From Hofstenia miamia (Eukaryota; Xenacoelomorpha; Acoela), in assembly GCA_004352715.1 (NCBI GenBank), contig SCFE01000003.1, positions 5,837,713 to 5,901,712 of the forward strand: a stretch of DNA of 64,000 nucleotides, read 5' to 3'. Shown in pieces: positions 1-12,500 of this stretch. The stretch's first letter is position 1. The number at the start of each line of letters is the position of its first letter. The notes beneath the pieces were generated by a model. That model searched no databases. It was not told the origin of the DNA and worked only from the letters and a program-made list of their open reading frames with translations. Position numbers and translations under genes: made by a program.

Positions 1-1686
1 ATATTACAGTGAAATATTAAAGTACTATTTGCGTGCGTACATAATATCAAAACGTTAAATGTGTATAGACCAAATAGGCTATTATCTATGAACTAATAAA
101 TGGACTTATTCTTTTTACCATAATGTTTTTTGTTGCTGCTCCTCCCTGCTGCTGCACACTTGCCATTGAAAGGCATTGTTATAAATATTTCAAGAGAAAA
201 ACAATTAAATTCGCTCGATGCTCAAGGCTGTAATCGGTCAAAAGAGACCACTTAATATGTGAAGTGAATTGTTCAATAAATATAAATTATTTTTCTTATA
301 ATCACAAAACTTGAGGGGCGGATATGCATAAATTGATGTATTGCAGGAGAACAAAAATATATTGAGCAAATCCTAATCATGATTTTAAAGTTTACATGTA
401 AGCCACTAAAGTGAACAGTGTATATTCTGGTTAGAACATGGTAGTTGATAACGTATGAAGTCAATCCATATGTCACCTTCCTTTTACATAGGCCCTATGT
501 GTGGGTGATGTATATTCAAGTAAACTGAAATGTAACTACGTTGGTTCTTAAATAATGTAAACATATAAATGAAATTCGTATTACGTTATGCACACAGCGT
601 TCAGAAGGAAATTGTAACGAAATAGAAAACAAACGGAATTTTCCATTTCGTTATTTTGAAATTGGCAATATTTTCGTGGGATGTTCAATTAAAACTATCA
701 TTCACAAAACTGACATGATCTCATAAATAAAAGAAGAATGTTGTACAGAAGATTTGAAAATCTTTGTAGGTCTTTATCCAATTACATGTGGAACCAGAAA
801 TTTCCTGATCCCAGTTTCAATTTAGTACCATTGGATTTGGTCACAGGTTCATTTCATGCCAATCCCATGAAATTTTCGGATGTCGTGGTCACGCAAAACT
901 CTATTTTGACCAAAGTTGGCAAAAATGATTAGCCATATTCTGTTATCTGTGACCAGTTTCTTTCATTATTGCCTAAGCCGCAAGTTAGTTCCAGTTCCAC
1001 AGAAATATTTAGTCCTGAGTCCCATTGCCATGGGACTGAAACTTATAATTCCTATGGTCCCACAGAAGTCTATTGTGAACATATGTAGCACCTAAAGAAT
1101 CTGCTGGAATCCTTTAATTACAATAATTAAATGTAAATTTCGTTGCTGTGAATATTTAAAAGTAATAAAGCAATTGGCAGATTTCTTTAACACCATTAAT
1201 GTAGTTTCACGTTCACCTGCTGAGCTCGATGTATGCGTCAAAAAGAACAACAAAAAGGACGTCATGTAGAACAATTATTTATCAAAAACGACATCAAGTA
1301 AATGTCGCAAAGTGCGTTTAAACAATCTATATCATTAAGCTTTAAAGAAAGACAAACGGTTATCATACGAAAGCAACGCCGACCATAATTCTGGTAATGC
1401 TAGATTTTCATATCACTCTATTGTAAAAAAACTCAACCGGCAATGCAACTTAAAAAATGTAGTCCAACCCCAAAAAAATTAAAAACTTGTGGTTTTTCTC
1501 TGATTTAAACATAAAAAGGAAAATTAAACTTCTGTTAAAATGAAAATGCACGAAGTCGGTGAATCTTTGCAGTTTATAGAGCATGTTACAACTAGGGACA
1601 GCACTAATTTCAGCGGTGCTGCTAGAATTTGTATAAGGGGCCTCGGAATATTTAATGCTGCATATTTATATGTATAGTAGACAAGT
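1..1686. other. non-coding AT-rich flank
   Basis: No coding region or recognisable element seen. The short open frames here have no family motifs and look like chance frames in AT-rich DNA. Confidence 0.5.
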
Positions 1687-2170
1687 TAGAGATGTGCGAA
1701 ATACAGGTTTTGTAAAATTATTTTCACCGGAGAGAAAAAAACAACTTCACCGCAAACCATCGCAATAAATGAAATTTTACCGCGCTATCCGCAACAATGT
1801 CGATTTTTTCTTCATAAGAAATGGAAGATATTTCTGAATTGTTTTTAGGTTATTTTATCATGATTAGAACAGTTTAAAGAAATTTCTTAAGTATTTTGTC
1901 AAATCGTCCAATTTTATCAGAGTAGCATCCAATTTTCAATGAAATATGCAAAAATTACTATTAATATTTAGCATGCGAAATCTAATAATTTTGCTGCAGA
2001 AATAGTTTTTTGACTAATACTTATAAATTTTAAATCTTAAAACAAAACAAGTTATCTGTATAACATGTATTTATTCTAATTCTACCGCTAACCACCGCAA
2101 TTATGTAAATCACTACTGCAGTACACCGGACCGTGCATACTGCGGTATTACCTCACCGCACTCATCTCTA
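1687..2170. mobile_element. hAT-like non-autonomous element (MITE), 484 bp
   Basis: The ends form an imperfect terminal inverted repeat: the left end reads TAGAGATGTGCG and the right end, reverse-complemented, reads TAGAGATGAGTGCG. The flanking 8-mers AGACAAGT (1679-1686) and ATACAAGC (2171-2178) match at 6 of 8 positions, as expected for an aged 8-bp hAT target duplication. Subterminal DNA carries repeated ACCGC-type motifs on both sides, which is common in hAT derivatives. No transposase frame remains. Superfamily assignment is inference from TIR and duplication length. Confidence 0.6.
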
Positions 2171-3506
2171 ATACAAGCATAGTTATTATCCAATCAGGCT
2201 TAATGAAAATTTCTACAAATCGTTTGGTAAATAGATCAGTTTGATTTTTAGCAAAGACCTCAATTTACAAAGTGTTTGGACAAATTACCTGTTTTTTTCT
2301 AATTTTTTTTGTTAGCTTGTTTAAGACAAGGTATTGGCGCTTATCCATCCAGAACTGAAGCAAAAAATTATTTAAATTTCACGGATTATGAAGCACAATA
2401 TTAGGGCAATCATTGCAACCAAATTTTCATGCAGAACATCAGTGTAGCTTTCCAGTAAATCACTGAAATGCCCGAGTTGAGACAAATAGGGGACAGCCCA
2501 AGGCGTAATTAATTGTACTATTGGACAGACGATAAATAGCAGAATCGTTGCCTTATACACTTTGATAAGGGGCTTTTGTTGAGCGAACATGCCTTGAAGC
2601 TTTCAAAGCACTTAGATGCCAGTACAGTAAATGCAATGATGTTCTCTACATACATGAGCCATTTCAAGCCACTTTGTAAAATAGAACAAAAACGTTTTTG
2701 GACTATGACAAATACAACGCAATATATGTAAAATATTTTTGGATGGATCTATTTATGGTCAACAAAAGCCATAACATGGCATGTGTTTGAATATCGATTA
2801 AAGATATTGATGCCACTAGATTGCTTATTAACCAAAATAAAACTTGAAAAGATAAGTATTCTTACACTAGCTCATGTACAGTACAATACTCGTTTGTCCA
2901 ATTTGGATAATAGATAATTCATAATTCAGTTAAAATCGTATTTATTAATAGTAAAAGCGTAATATTGATTTTACATGTGCCACAGCTGCTACTGGATACC
3001 CACAACTAGCTCGAGCCCGAACTCGACCATTTCAAGCCCATGAAATTCGAACAGGAGCCCGGCTTCTCAGACTTGCGATTCCTAGACCATATGAAGTAGC
3101 TTGATAAACTGCTATTTCTATTTTTTTGCCATTCAAAACTCCTATTAATACATAAAAATGTCTTTGGGTGTAGGGTTAGACACCCAGATCTTAGTTTGGG
3201 AATGCATTTGAAATATTTTATTGTGTTTTGTTGAATGTATATCCTGAAAAAAATCATTTAAATAAAATACATGTGCATGTACAACAGGGGTGTAGGCCAA
3301 ATTTGCTGACGGAGAGAGGGCATCTTAGTCGTGATCAAATGATTGACCAAAAGCAGGGTGATGCTGCGAAATTTGTTAAAAATGGAAAAATAGACACTTA
3401 AAAATGCATTTAACGACCGTAGTTATTAAAATCTATCAACTTCCTATAGAAAATTTTTTGATCTAAAATCAAAATAAATGTTGAAATCCTGATGAGTGAC
3501 ATTCAG
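2171..3506. other. non-coding interval
   Basis: Nothing supportable as a gene. A CAGGGG-type start of a possible dispersed repeat lies near 3285 but no matching second end was found. Confidence 0.4.
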
Positions 3507-4140
3507 AGTTAGAACCAGGCCGCCGGTGGCCCGGCCCAGCCAGTATTTTGCCTGCCATGCCGGCTTAGAATAATTAATGCTGGTTAAAATATACCGGTCT
3601 AAACGGGCAGAATTTTTAAAATATTAAAATTGGTCAAGACCAGAGTCAAGACAAAGACAAAGACCTACCAATATATTAATTTTGTAGGAAAAGTTTCAAA
3701 CAACATTTTGAATAATCGAGCAAAAACATCACTTGCAGATTTTAAAGCTGATTTTTCGTAACATAGTGAGTGCGTGTGTGGGAATATGTAAACCTCAATG
3801 CATGTAGATTGAGTTGGACCGACATTAACAATTCAGTCTCTCACGAGTCATTTCAGAGAAGCCGTCATTATCAGATAGTGGTTTCATTGAATAATTAAAG
3901 GAGACATTTTCTAACGGTCAACGGCCATAGTATTTTCTATGATTATATGCTTTTTATATTTTTCTATATATTTGGGCTTAAAACATTTTTTGAATATACT
4001 ATTCTGTTTTCAATGTTCTTTTTATAAGGTTATATGAGAATGCAAATTTACATTTTTGCCGGCCCAAACCGGCCGAGCACACTAAGTCATTGACTGGCCG
4101 TAGGCCTGCTGGGCCTAATTATTTCTGTCCGGTTCCAACT
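3507..4140. mobile_element. candidate TIR element with CCGG-rich subterminal repeats
   Basis: The left end AGTTAGAACCAGGC and the reverse complement of the right end, AGTTGGAACCGGAC, match at 11 of 14 positions. Both subterminal zones hold GC-rich GGCCC/CCGGC words (3519-3545 and about 4059-4115) in an otherwise AT-rich setting. No convincing target-site duplication was found (best flanking 8-mers agree at 3 of 8). No transposase frame. It is probably a non-autonomous DNA transposon, hAT-like by its end sequence. Confidence 0.45.
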
Positions 4141-4907
4141 ATGCTGACAGTCCATGTACGTCATTGATTTACATGTACAAGTTTGAAGCATGTAATACGT
4201 GTGAAGTTGTTATATATAAATGTTGCAATTTGTCCATCTCTGCTATCAAAAAATAGCAATACGTGTGAATTTTTTTATCAGAAAAATTGTCCAGTGATTC
4301 AATTCACTTAAAATTTCGAAAATTAAAATTGCTTGTGCAAAAAGAAGTGAACAAATTTAATGTAGGCACTACAATACATCCGCGAATTGGCGAGGTGTAG
4401 GAAATTTTAAAGTTTTCGTATACAATTTGAAACAAACTGGTTCGATATGCTGGAGAAATGTCATGGCTTTTAAGCAGTCTTTGTTCGAGGCGTTGAAAAG
4501 AAAATAACTATTGTGGGTTGCCAAGAGATTTCTCTGACATTCGAGTCTTCAATCTCGACATCCTACGCTTATCAAGGGCGTAGTGAATTGAGAGTTGTTC
4601 GCTAGCAAGTGAAGTGAAGACTATTACTGTTTGGGCATAAAAGCCTCAAAAAGAAACTACAAAGCGAATTCAAAATTCTACTTACTTTTCAGTAATTAGT
4701 TTTGAAATGTTAATTATTGCTATTGACTAGAAGTAAAAATTTTTAAAACAAAATGTCTAAGGAAATCCTAATGATACCACATACCACGTGTTTACGAATT
4801 AACATACATTTTGAAATAGGCAAGGAATGTAATATTGAACCCATATAACATTCAAAAAACCTAGACCTCGAAGATGTTTATTAAAACAATTAAATTTGAT
4901 GTATGAA

Positions 4908-4910
<3 letters not shown>

Positions 4911-4945
<35 letters not shown>
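4911..4945. repeat. (AT)n microsatellite
   Basis: Uninterrupted AT dinucleotides, 35 bp. Confidence 0.95.
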
Positions 4946-4946
<1 letters not shown>

Positions 4947-5526
4947 TTGTAAATGCTAGCAATCACATATTTATTTCAAACCTTAGTATATTAGCGACTT
5001 TAGATTTTTGAAATAGAAAGGAGTCCAAAAATGGGCTAATAAAAATTGGCCTCTATGTGTTACAAAAATATCACAATGTAAAAACACTTAAACAAATCGA
5101 ATGAAGGATTTCGAGCCCCAAACTATTGTAACATTCAAAAATGATGTTATGAAATAAATTTCAAAAATAATAGAATCTATACAACATTTCTATTCACCAC
5201 AAATTGGAGCAATTCTATTTAACAGAATATCGTAGAAAATGTAAATAAAAAGCTGTTTAAGATTATGAATAAAGGATAAATAAGAAATTGACATTAATTG
5301 AGTAATCGGTGACAGAAAATGATACGCAATGAATTAATTTTTCAAAGTCGTCAACTCCTCACGACAGAAGGGATTGTCCCAAGAGAACATAAGGCGTGGA
5401 AATGCGAAATCGTAATGTCAAACTTAAATTTTAACTGCTCAATTTTAAATTGAAGGTTAGAATATACAGATATCTTGAGATTTCCTGAAATTGTTCAAAC
5501 TTTATAGAACTTCTCAAAATCTTATA

Positions 5527-5819
5527 GCAGTGGCGCCGGGGAATTATATTTACACTAATCTGGATAAAATTTTATAATTTTTCATTTCTACAACAGTATT
5601 GTGGATGCAACAAAAACGAATGATTAGATACCAATTGATATTTAAATACATTTTCTATGCAATTGTGCATGATATAATATCAGTGATATTGTAGTAGTTT
5701 TATTCTGGATTGATTTGATTTAAAAGTGCAAGCCACTGAAATGATTAAAAAATTCTATGCATTTTTAGAAAATTGGAGGAGGGGGTCCGCCCCGGACACA
5801 TAAAGCACGACGTCTCTGC
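5527..5819. mobile_element. possible short TIR element
   Basis: Begins GCAGTGGCGCC and ends with GACGTCTCTGC, preceded by a GGGGGTCCGCCCC block. The two ends are only weakly inverted and no target duplication is evident. The GC-rich right end stands out from its surroundings. Treat as a candidate dispersed repeat. Confidence 0.25.
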
Positions 5820-7113
5820 CTGCAAGCCTTTTGGTGACTTTAACATAGATTTTAATGTTTTCATAACCAATCAATATGATTTTTAAAACTTTCTAATTGA
5901 AGGTTTTTACAAAGAATATTTCAAACATAACATTTGTATTGTAAATCAACCAAGCTGTTAACGCTAAACTGCTTTGATGTCTTTCAGAAAAGCACTGAAT
6001 ATAGAACTCCTAGATTTTGCATTGGAGGCATTCTGTACTTTGCAGAGCTTTTGCGAATATTTAAGTTGTTAGAATCAAATCTACTCAAACCAATTTCATA
6101 AAAAATTAAAGGCAAAATGATATGCTAGCGAATACATGTAGGAGAAATTTTTCGCCACGCGCAATCATGTTACAAGTTGTTGAAGAGACCATCAAATTGT
6201 TAGCCCTCCTCGATGGAATTTTAGGTTTTATATAGCTATGTCTTCATCCTCTTATGCCTCCACCGCGATATTTTTCTAAGACCCGTCAAATACCAAATTA
6301 AAATTCAAATATCATTGACCTCCTATTAGCACCGATGTATGAAAAGAATTTCCAAGTTGGTTGCTTTTTAAACACATAAATTTTAAACAAGTTTATAAAA
6401 TCGCTTTGAACCGGTTGTAAAACCGAGGAAAACATTATGCACCTATACTATAACATTCTGTTTCTGTAAGTTATATTAATTGTAGAGTTTAGAAAAACAT
6501 TTATCATACGATCTCCCCTATTTCAGAGAAAGGAGCTCAGTAACAAAGCGCCCATTTCGATTTTTTTTGGATGTGGTCATAGACGGTTCACGTTTCGCAC
6601 AGTGATGATGCTATCAGAAAGGCTTTTGGAAACGACAACTACACAAATTCAATAAAATGAAAATACACGAATACATGGTTTTGGCAAAGGATAGGTTTGA
6701 AACGTTTTTCTTTCATAAAAACAAAATTCTTCCCAAATCGAATTTTCAGAAAAATTTAGAAATTTCATCGTATCACTGTCGAGGTAGTAACATTTTTCTG
6801 TACCAATATTTTCTTATTCTTAGTCAATCAATCCCGATTTTTGCCTTACGATTTTTTAACAATTTTTTATAAGTAAAAAAGCTGTTCCATAAAAATGAAT
6901 ATCACCCTAAAGCTATGTTCACCTTTTTATACCGATATGATACGATTCTTCCTAAAATATCGCAATATAGATCTTGAAATTAGGGTTTATACGAGATCTG
7001 AACCTATCTTAAACGAACTTGTGAAGATCCATCATCTACAATATGGTTTGAGTTGGAAAAATCCAACTTGTATTATAAGTCTTTTCAAAATTCACGCATA
7101 ACATGTATTAACG
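5820..7113. other. non-coding interval
   Basis: No gene recognised. Two short open frames (about 6657-6872 and 6895-7101, plus) are low-complexity and show no family motif. Confidence 0.4.
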
Positions 7114-7500
7114 GTAATCCAAGAAGCTCTTCCTGCTCTATTCTGAGGTGAAGATGAGCAGTACTATGTATACTTCTTTAAATTGGCAGTTGTTTAAACT
7201 TAAAGAAAAGAAAGCATCTTGCCCTGATCTTTACAGGAAATCAATGGAAGCAGGACAACGATATAACTACATTATAATTACAATTTCGCATTCCAGATAT
7301 CCATAATATTGAGAATGTGTGGAAAATGATTAAAGGGCGGGTTCAAAGGAAGGGGAAATGAAGTTCATAACATTACCGACTTGGAAAGGGTTGTTTTTGA
7401 CAGATGTCTACATTTGCACAATATTAAGGTCTTCATGCAGGTTTCCCAAGAGAATGTGGACTTTTTAACATCAAACAGACATAAAATGAAGAACAATTAA
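7114..7500 (+). pseudogene. Tc1/mariner-like transposase relic, C-terminal end
   Basis: Codons 7284-7358 read FRIPDIHNIENVWKMIKGRV and on to QRKGK, which matches the SPDLNPIENVWxxIKxRVxRR signature that ends the DDE/D catalytic domain of Tc1/mariner transposases; the catalytic third acidic residue lies in this motif in the family. A stop at 7359 and a one-base shift follow. The shifted frame from 7360 to the stop at 7498 reads HNITDLERVVFD early on, where the family has its post-catalytic helix. Upstream at 7114, VIQEALPALF resembles the segment before the second aspartate, but the QDGAP motif is unreadable. A dead, aged copy. Confidence 0.6.
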
Positions 7501-10213
7501 ACTCCTTCATGTCAGGCGACTGTATTTCTGTCATGAATCTCAAAAAGACTGTCATTAAAGAAAATTCTGCAAGAATATACGTTTGATTTTGAAGTTTGAA
7601 GCTTAAGGTGAGGCGAATCGAGGCACACTTGCAACATCTGTAAATTGCAATATAAGGTAAACAGCCTTTTAATTAATTAACTATCTCCCAACAGCACCAT
7701 CCATTGCTCATTATTATTTCAAGGATTTCTGCAAAATATACGAGGCATTCACGAGCTAAATATTTTATAACGCGAGTGGTAAGGAGTCAAACTTTAAATA
7801 AAGGATACATACTTAAAAGAATGACGTAGGTTGCATTACATTTATGTTAAAATGAAAAATTAGAATAAATGTCAGAAAAATGTGTGTATCCAGAGATTAG
7901 TAACATACAATTTAAGCTTTCTTTAGGTTAGTCGTACACACATGCACAGAAATTGTTGTTGTTGTTAATGATATTAATAACTCAATAATTTGGCGTATCT
8001 TCGATGGTCTACTTCTACAGCTTCATGTCTCAAACACGATTTAGGACTATATCATAGAATTCAACATTGGAAGATTCTAGTAAACAGAGAGGTAAAACAT
8101 TCTACAAATTTAACCAAAATTTAGCCAATTTTTTCAGTGGCCTTTAGGTCACCTAATATTCGTTTATGCAACTAAGTTGTTTCACGTAGCCTGTAAACAA
8201 GTTTTTTACTGAGGTTTTTTGCGTACCCGTCAATCTTTGAAATTGGATCATTTTTTACCCACACTAAAAATAGCACATAATCCATGTTTTAAAAGAGCGG
8301 GTTATTCAACTATTGAGATTCAATAAAAGAATTACATATTTTGTGGATACACCACTTACTGTAGTTGAACATGAAGACGATCAAATTAATTTTAAACCCC
8401 ACCAAAATGAAGATCAAAGTGCAGATCAAATATGTTCCATTGGCTAAATTCAGCATATGTAAATTGTTAACAAACTGAAAACTACAATTCAGTAAATTCC
8501 ATTCAATATGGAATGGTGGAACGTATATTCATTGATGTTTTCGTCAATGTCTTTCGTCAAAACCTACAAAGTATAATTTTTTAATGTTAGGGGTAGATTT
8601 CATTCAAACTGAATCTTAGGATTATTCAATTTACTTCTGCTCAGATGGAAATATTGAGTAATCAAATTATAACATCAAAACCCGCAATTTCAAAAAATAT
8701 TTTCAATCTATTAAATTTCGAAGAAAATCATAAAAGAACCTGTGTCCTTCTTGTTTCTATTTATATAAAACTGGTAATATTTTTTAAAAAATCCCATTTC
8801 ATGCAACCCCAGTTTGGAGAAGTTTCTCAAACGAAAATTAGCTCCTGCAATGCTTTAAGAAAGCGCAGAGTGTGAGCCAGGCTTAAATAAAAATAACGAA
8901 TTGCGAATCAGATCCCCACTAAATCCACGTGTCCAGTTCAATTACTGTCACTATTTGCTTTGAAAAGTAGTACATGTAAATTGGTGTTGTTTTCTAAATA
9001 AATATAAATGGTCGTTGATTAGAAAGTTGAAAGTTGCAAGGTATTGTGGTAAAGCGTTAATATCTCAAGCAAGGATCTCTTTCTTTGAAGAAAAAAGTAT
9101 TTGACCAATTAAAAACCTTTTAAAATCCTCAAAGAGTTGATAAACGACAAACCTACACCGAATGACCCAGTGGCCCACTTACAGAGCAGAGAGACCTAAA
9201 AAAGTTTGTCTACTGGCTACGAACCTAGTTAATGTCTTCAAAGTTTGCTATTAAATCCCAGTTTAGAAAGTATTTCCTATATTGAAATAATTTTATCTTT
9301 ACGAACAAATATTGCGTTTTCTTATTGTATGCAATCGGAATAAAAATCGCTGTTTTTCTACCTCCACCAAGATGGTTATGTTATTCATAGTTGTTTTTTT
9401 TTAGCACAATTTCGAAAGTGTTTGAGATATTCAGCTGAAATTTAATTAGGAGGTGTATCTCTGATCTTTTGAACCTAGAAATATTTTGATAAAACAGCAT
9501 ATAATTGATATAAGTTGAATTGAAATTTTACAAATTCGAATTGAATAATTCTGTAAGAGTTCAAATTTTATGAGGGTCCCAATCCACGGTTGATTCACTT
9601 AACATCAACTCCACCGCAGTGGCCGTTTTTTCAATTGAACCCTGCAAAGGCATATCCGTGCACGTGCACCACTGTAAACTCTCTCAATCTAATCAAAAAA
9701 AAATATACAAACAAATTTTTCAAAGGATATTTTATTGTTAAGAATCAAGATTTCTTGTACTAACTTATAATACGCAGTAGTGCTCCAGAGGTAAGTACAA
9801 GTGGTGGCATAACCAGCTTAGTCAACTTGGGGGCTGACTTAGTATAGGGGTGGCCAAGAACAATTATGTTAAATATGCAAAAGAAGGTTTCTTACTCATT
9901 GCTGTCATACGCTCTAAAAGTTTTTACTGAAGCTATTGAAAATCTTTGTATACATTTGTACAAATGCTAATTGATGAAAATGTAAGATTATGGTGAAATT
10001 CTTTGTTTTTTAAATGCAAAAATTAAGTTCAGCTTCCACTCAAATGAATTTTTGCTAATTGTGTAAAGGCTGAGTCCATTGACATTTGACTGTCCTTTGA
10101 ATGCTACCTTTGGATTCAGTTGTTACTTTACCAATGCACAATACGGTAATTACATGAAAATTATCCCACTGCAATTCAATTACGCTTTAAGTAATAAAAC
10201 TATTAAATTATTG

Positions 10214-10215
<2 letters not shown>
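7501..10215. other. non-coding interval
   Basis: No gene or element recognised in 2.7 kb. Open frames are short and without motifs. Confidence 0.4.
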
Positions 10216-10258
<43 letters not shown>

Positions 10259-10511
10259 NNNNNNNNNNNNNNNNNNNNNNNNNNNNNNNNNNNNNNNNNN
10301 NNNNNNNNNNNNNNNNNNNNNNNNNNNNNNNNNNNNNNNNNNNNNNNNNNNNNNNNNNNNNNNNNNNNNNNNNNNNNNNNNNNNNNNNNNNNNNNNNNNN
10401 NNNNNNNNNNNNNNNNNNNNNNNNNNNNNNNNNNNNNNNNNNNNNNNNNNNNNNNNNNNNNNNNNNNNNNNNNNNNNNNNNNNNNNNNNNNNNNNNNNAT
10501 ATATATATATT
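10216..10511. repeat. (AT)n microsatellite containing an assembly gap
   Basis: AT dinucleotides at 10216-10258 and 10499-10511 flank 240 N (10259-10498). The gap probably reflects an unresolved dinucleotide tract. Confidence 0.95.
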
Positions 10512-11439
10512 AGATTAAGAATCATTTTTGTTCTTTACAAATAATAATCTTGAAACATCTTAAACAGACATTAATAAATCTTCTATATATGAAAAGAAGC
10601 TAAATAACATGCAGCCCCCCTTAAACCAAAATTAGGCAATTATGATATGCGTATGCATAACAAAATTTAGCTCGCACGTACTTTATGATGGAAGCATTAT
10701 AAATCCTGCTCAGTAATGACTTTTATAATGAGCATAAAATTAGACTGTCGTCTTGCTTAGAAGAACAATTTTAAAGACTAGTTGCCCGCCCTTTGACTAG
10801 GCCCTTGGGTACAGGGTGTATGCATATGTCCTCCCCACTCAAAATATTGAGGCGTCTATTTTTCGTAAAAAATGCAGCTAATCTTTTATAAGATAGGCGC
10901 CAAATTTTCATACGACAAATGCCAATAATTGCATTTTTTCAATTTAGAAAAGCCATATGTACTGACAAGGACTGAAAAATTCGACACATCAAAAATTTTA
11001 ATATTATCACCCAGTAAGATATTTTAAAAAATAAATATGCATTTCTTTATTTTAAAATTTTTTTGAAAAATGGCGCCTAATTAACTCTGCACCACCCTTA
11101 CAAAAAACCTCTGTGCGATCGTGATATGTCGTAGACTACTGGCAAGTTTCTAACAATAATCAGCATTCCAACTTTGCTGGTGATTTCACATTAAATTCTT
11201 TAACACTAGAACGGCGAGTAGCAAAAGAATGTGCGATCATTAATACTAGAACAGTGAGCACTCCTTAGGAATATATTTACATCTTGTGTTTCAAATGCGA
11301 AAATTATTGAATAGAAACATAATTTCTACTAACGCATTGAATGATATTATCAACATAATTGGAAGTATAGTATGTACCTTCTAGTGCTTTTGCGAATGAA
11401 TAATTGAGAAAACAAAAAAGCTTACACGTTATTTTGATC

Positions 11440-11593
11440 CAGGGGCATAGCTGCAGGGGGCTATGCCCCTCCCCGCCCCAGAAGATCAACCTCCCCTCAG
11501 ACATAATAGTAAGTAGCTTATTAGAACATTGCAATAAAATTGCTCTTTAATTTTCTTTGCCCCCCTAAAATCCATGGACCAGCTACGCCTCTG
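11440..11593. mobile_element. 154-bp hAT-like MITE with CAGNGGCNTAGCTG ends
   Basis: The left end CAGGGGCATAGCTG (11440-11453) and the reverse complement of the right end, CAGAGGCGTAGCTG (11580-11593), agree at 12 of 14 positions. The flanking 8-mers TTTTGATC (11432-11439) and TTTTGACG (11594-11601) agree at their first six bases. The left end contains a second inverted repeat, an 11-bp perfect stem (11441-11451 with 11460-11470). No coding capacity. CAG-initial TIRs with 8-bp duplications are typical of hAT elements. Confidence 0.6.
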
Positions 11594-12329
11594 TTTTGAC
11601 GTTTGTAGTGTTAATGTAACAAATGACACTTTGTATCAATAATTACTCATTTACTTTATTGGTGCTTCTTTCAAATGTTAAAAATTCTGTTTAAATAATA
11701 CTATAGAGAGCATGTAAAAAATGGAATCTAGCACTTGAGCAGTATATACCCATTCCGACAACCAATATTTATTACTATTTCACACTGATAGATAATGGAA
11801 TACACCCTTGGGTACTTATATGGTTGCTCATTATTACCATTTGTTCATTATTTTTCATTATAATTGATAATTACATTATTTCGCTAAAAGCAGTCTCTTC
11901 CAGGAATTTTCATTGAAAACAAAACCGTATTACATTAGCATAATTAAATATTATGCAAAAAACGATGGTCATCGACAAAGAAGATGGATTTTTTTCAAAG
12001 GCTTATTAAAATTGACAGATTTTAAACCAGCGTTCGAGTGGGAAATTTTTAGTAACCTAAACAAGTACTACAGAGACATTAAAATAATTGAAGGAAATTG
12101 TTTTTATAATGAACAAATGTACTTGTTGAACGCATTTTAGAAATTAGATAATTAGTGTACACCTGATGGAAAACTCCAAATCTACAAGACTACTTTTATA
12201 CAAAAATATTATAAAGACAGTGATGATTGTAGTTTTTCGAACACCATTTGTAAAAAAATAATTTTTTCCAATTTCTCAGAATTTTTTTTAAAGTTCTGCT
12301 ATCTCATTATTTTATGATGCACTATAGTC

Positions 12330-12331
<2 letters not shown>

Positions 12332-12361
<30 letters not shown>

Positions 12362-12466
12362 NNNNNNNNNNNNNNNNNNNNNNNNNNNNNNNNNNNNNNN
12401 NNNNNNNNNNNNNNNNNNNNNNNNNNNNNNNNNNNNNNNNNNNNNNNNNNNNNNNNNNNNNNNNNN

Positions 12467-12497
<31 letters not shown>
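12332..12497. repeat. (AT)n microsatellite containing an assembly gap
   Basis: AT dinucleotides 12332-12361 and 12467-12497 around 105 N (12362-12466). Confidence 0.95.

Positions 12498-12500
<3 letters not shown>

Noticed and set aside
10079-10513. Open frames spanning the N gap
   Set aside because: Their length is created by N and TA repeats.
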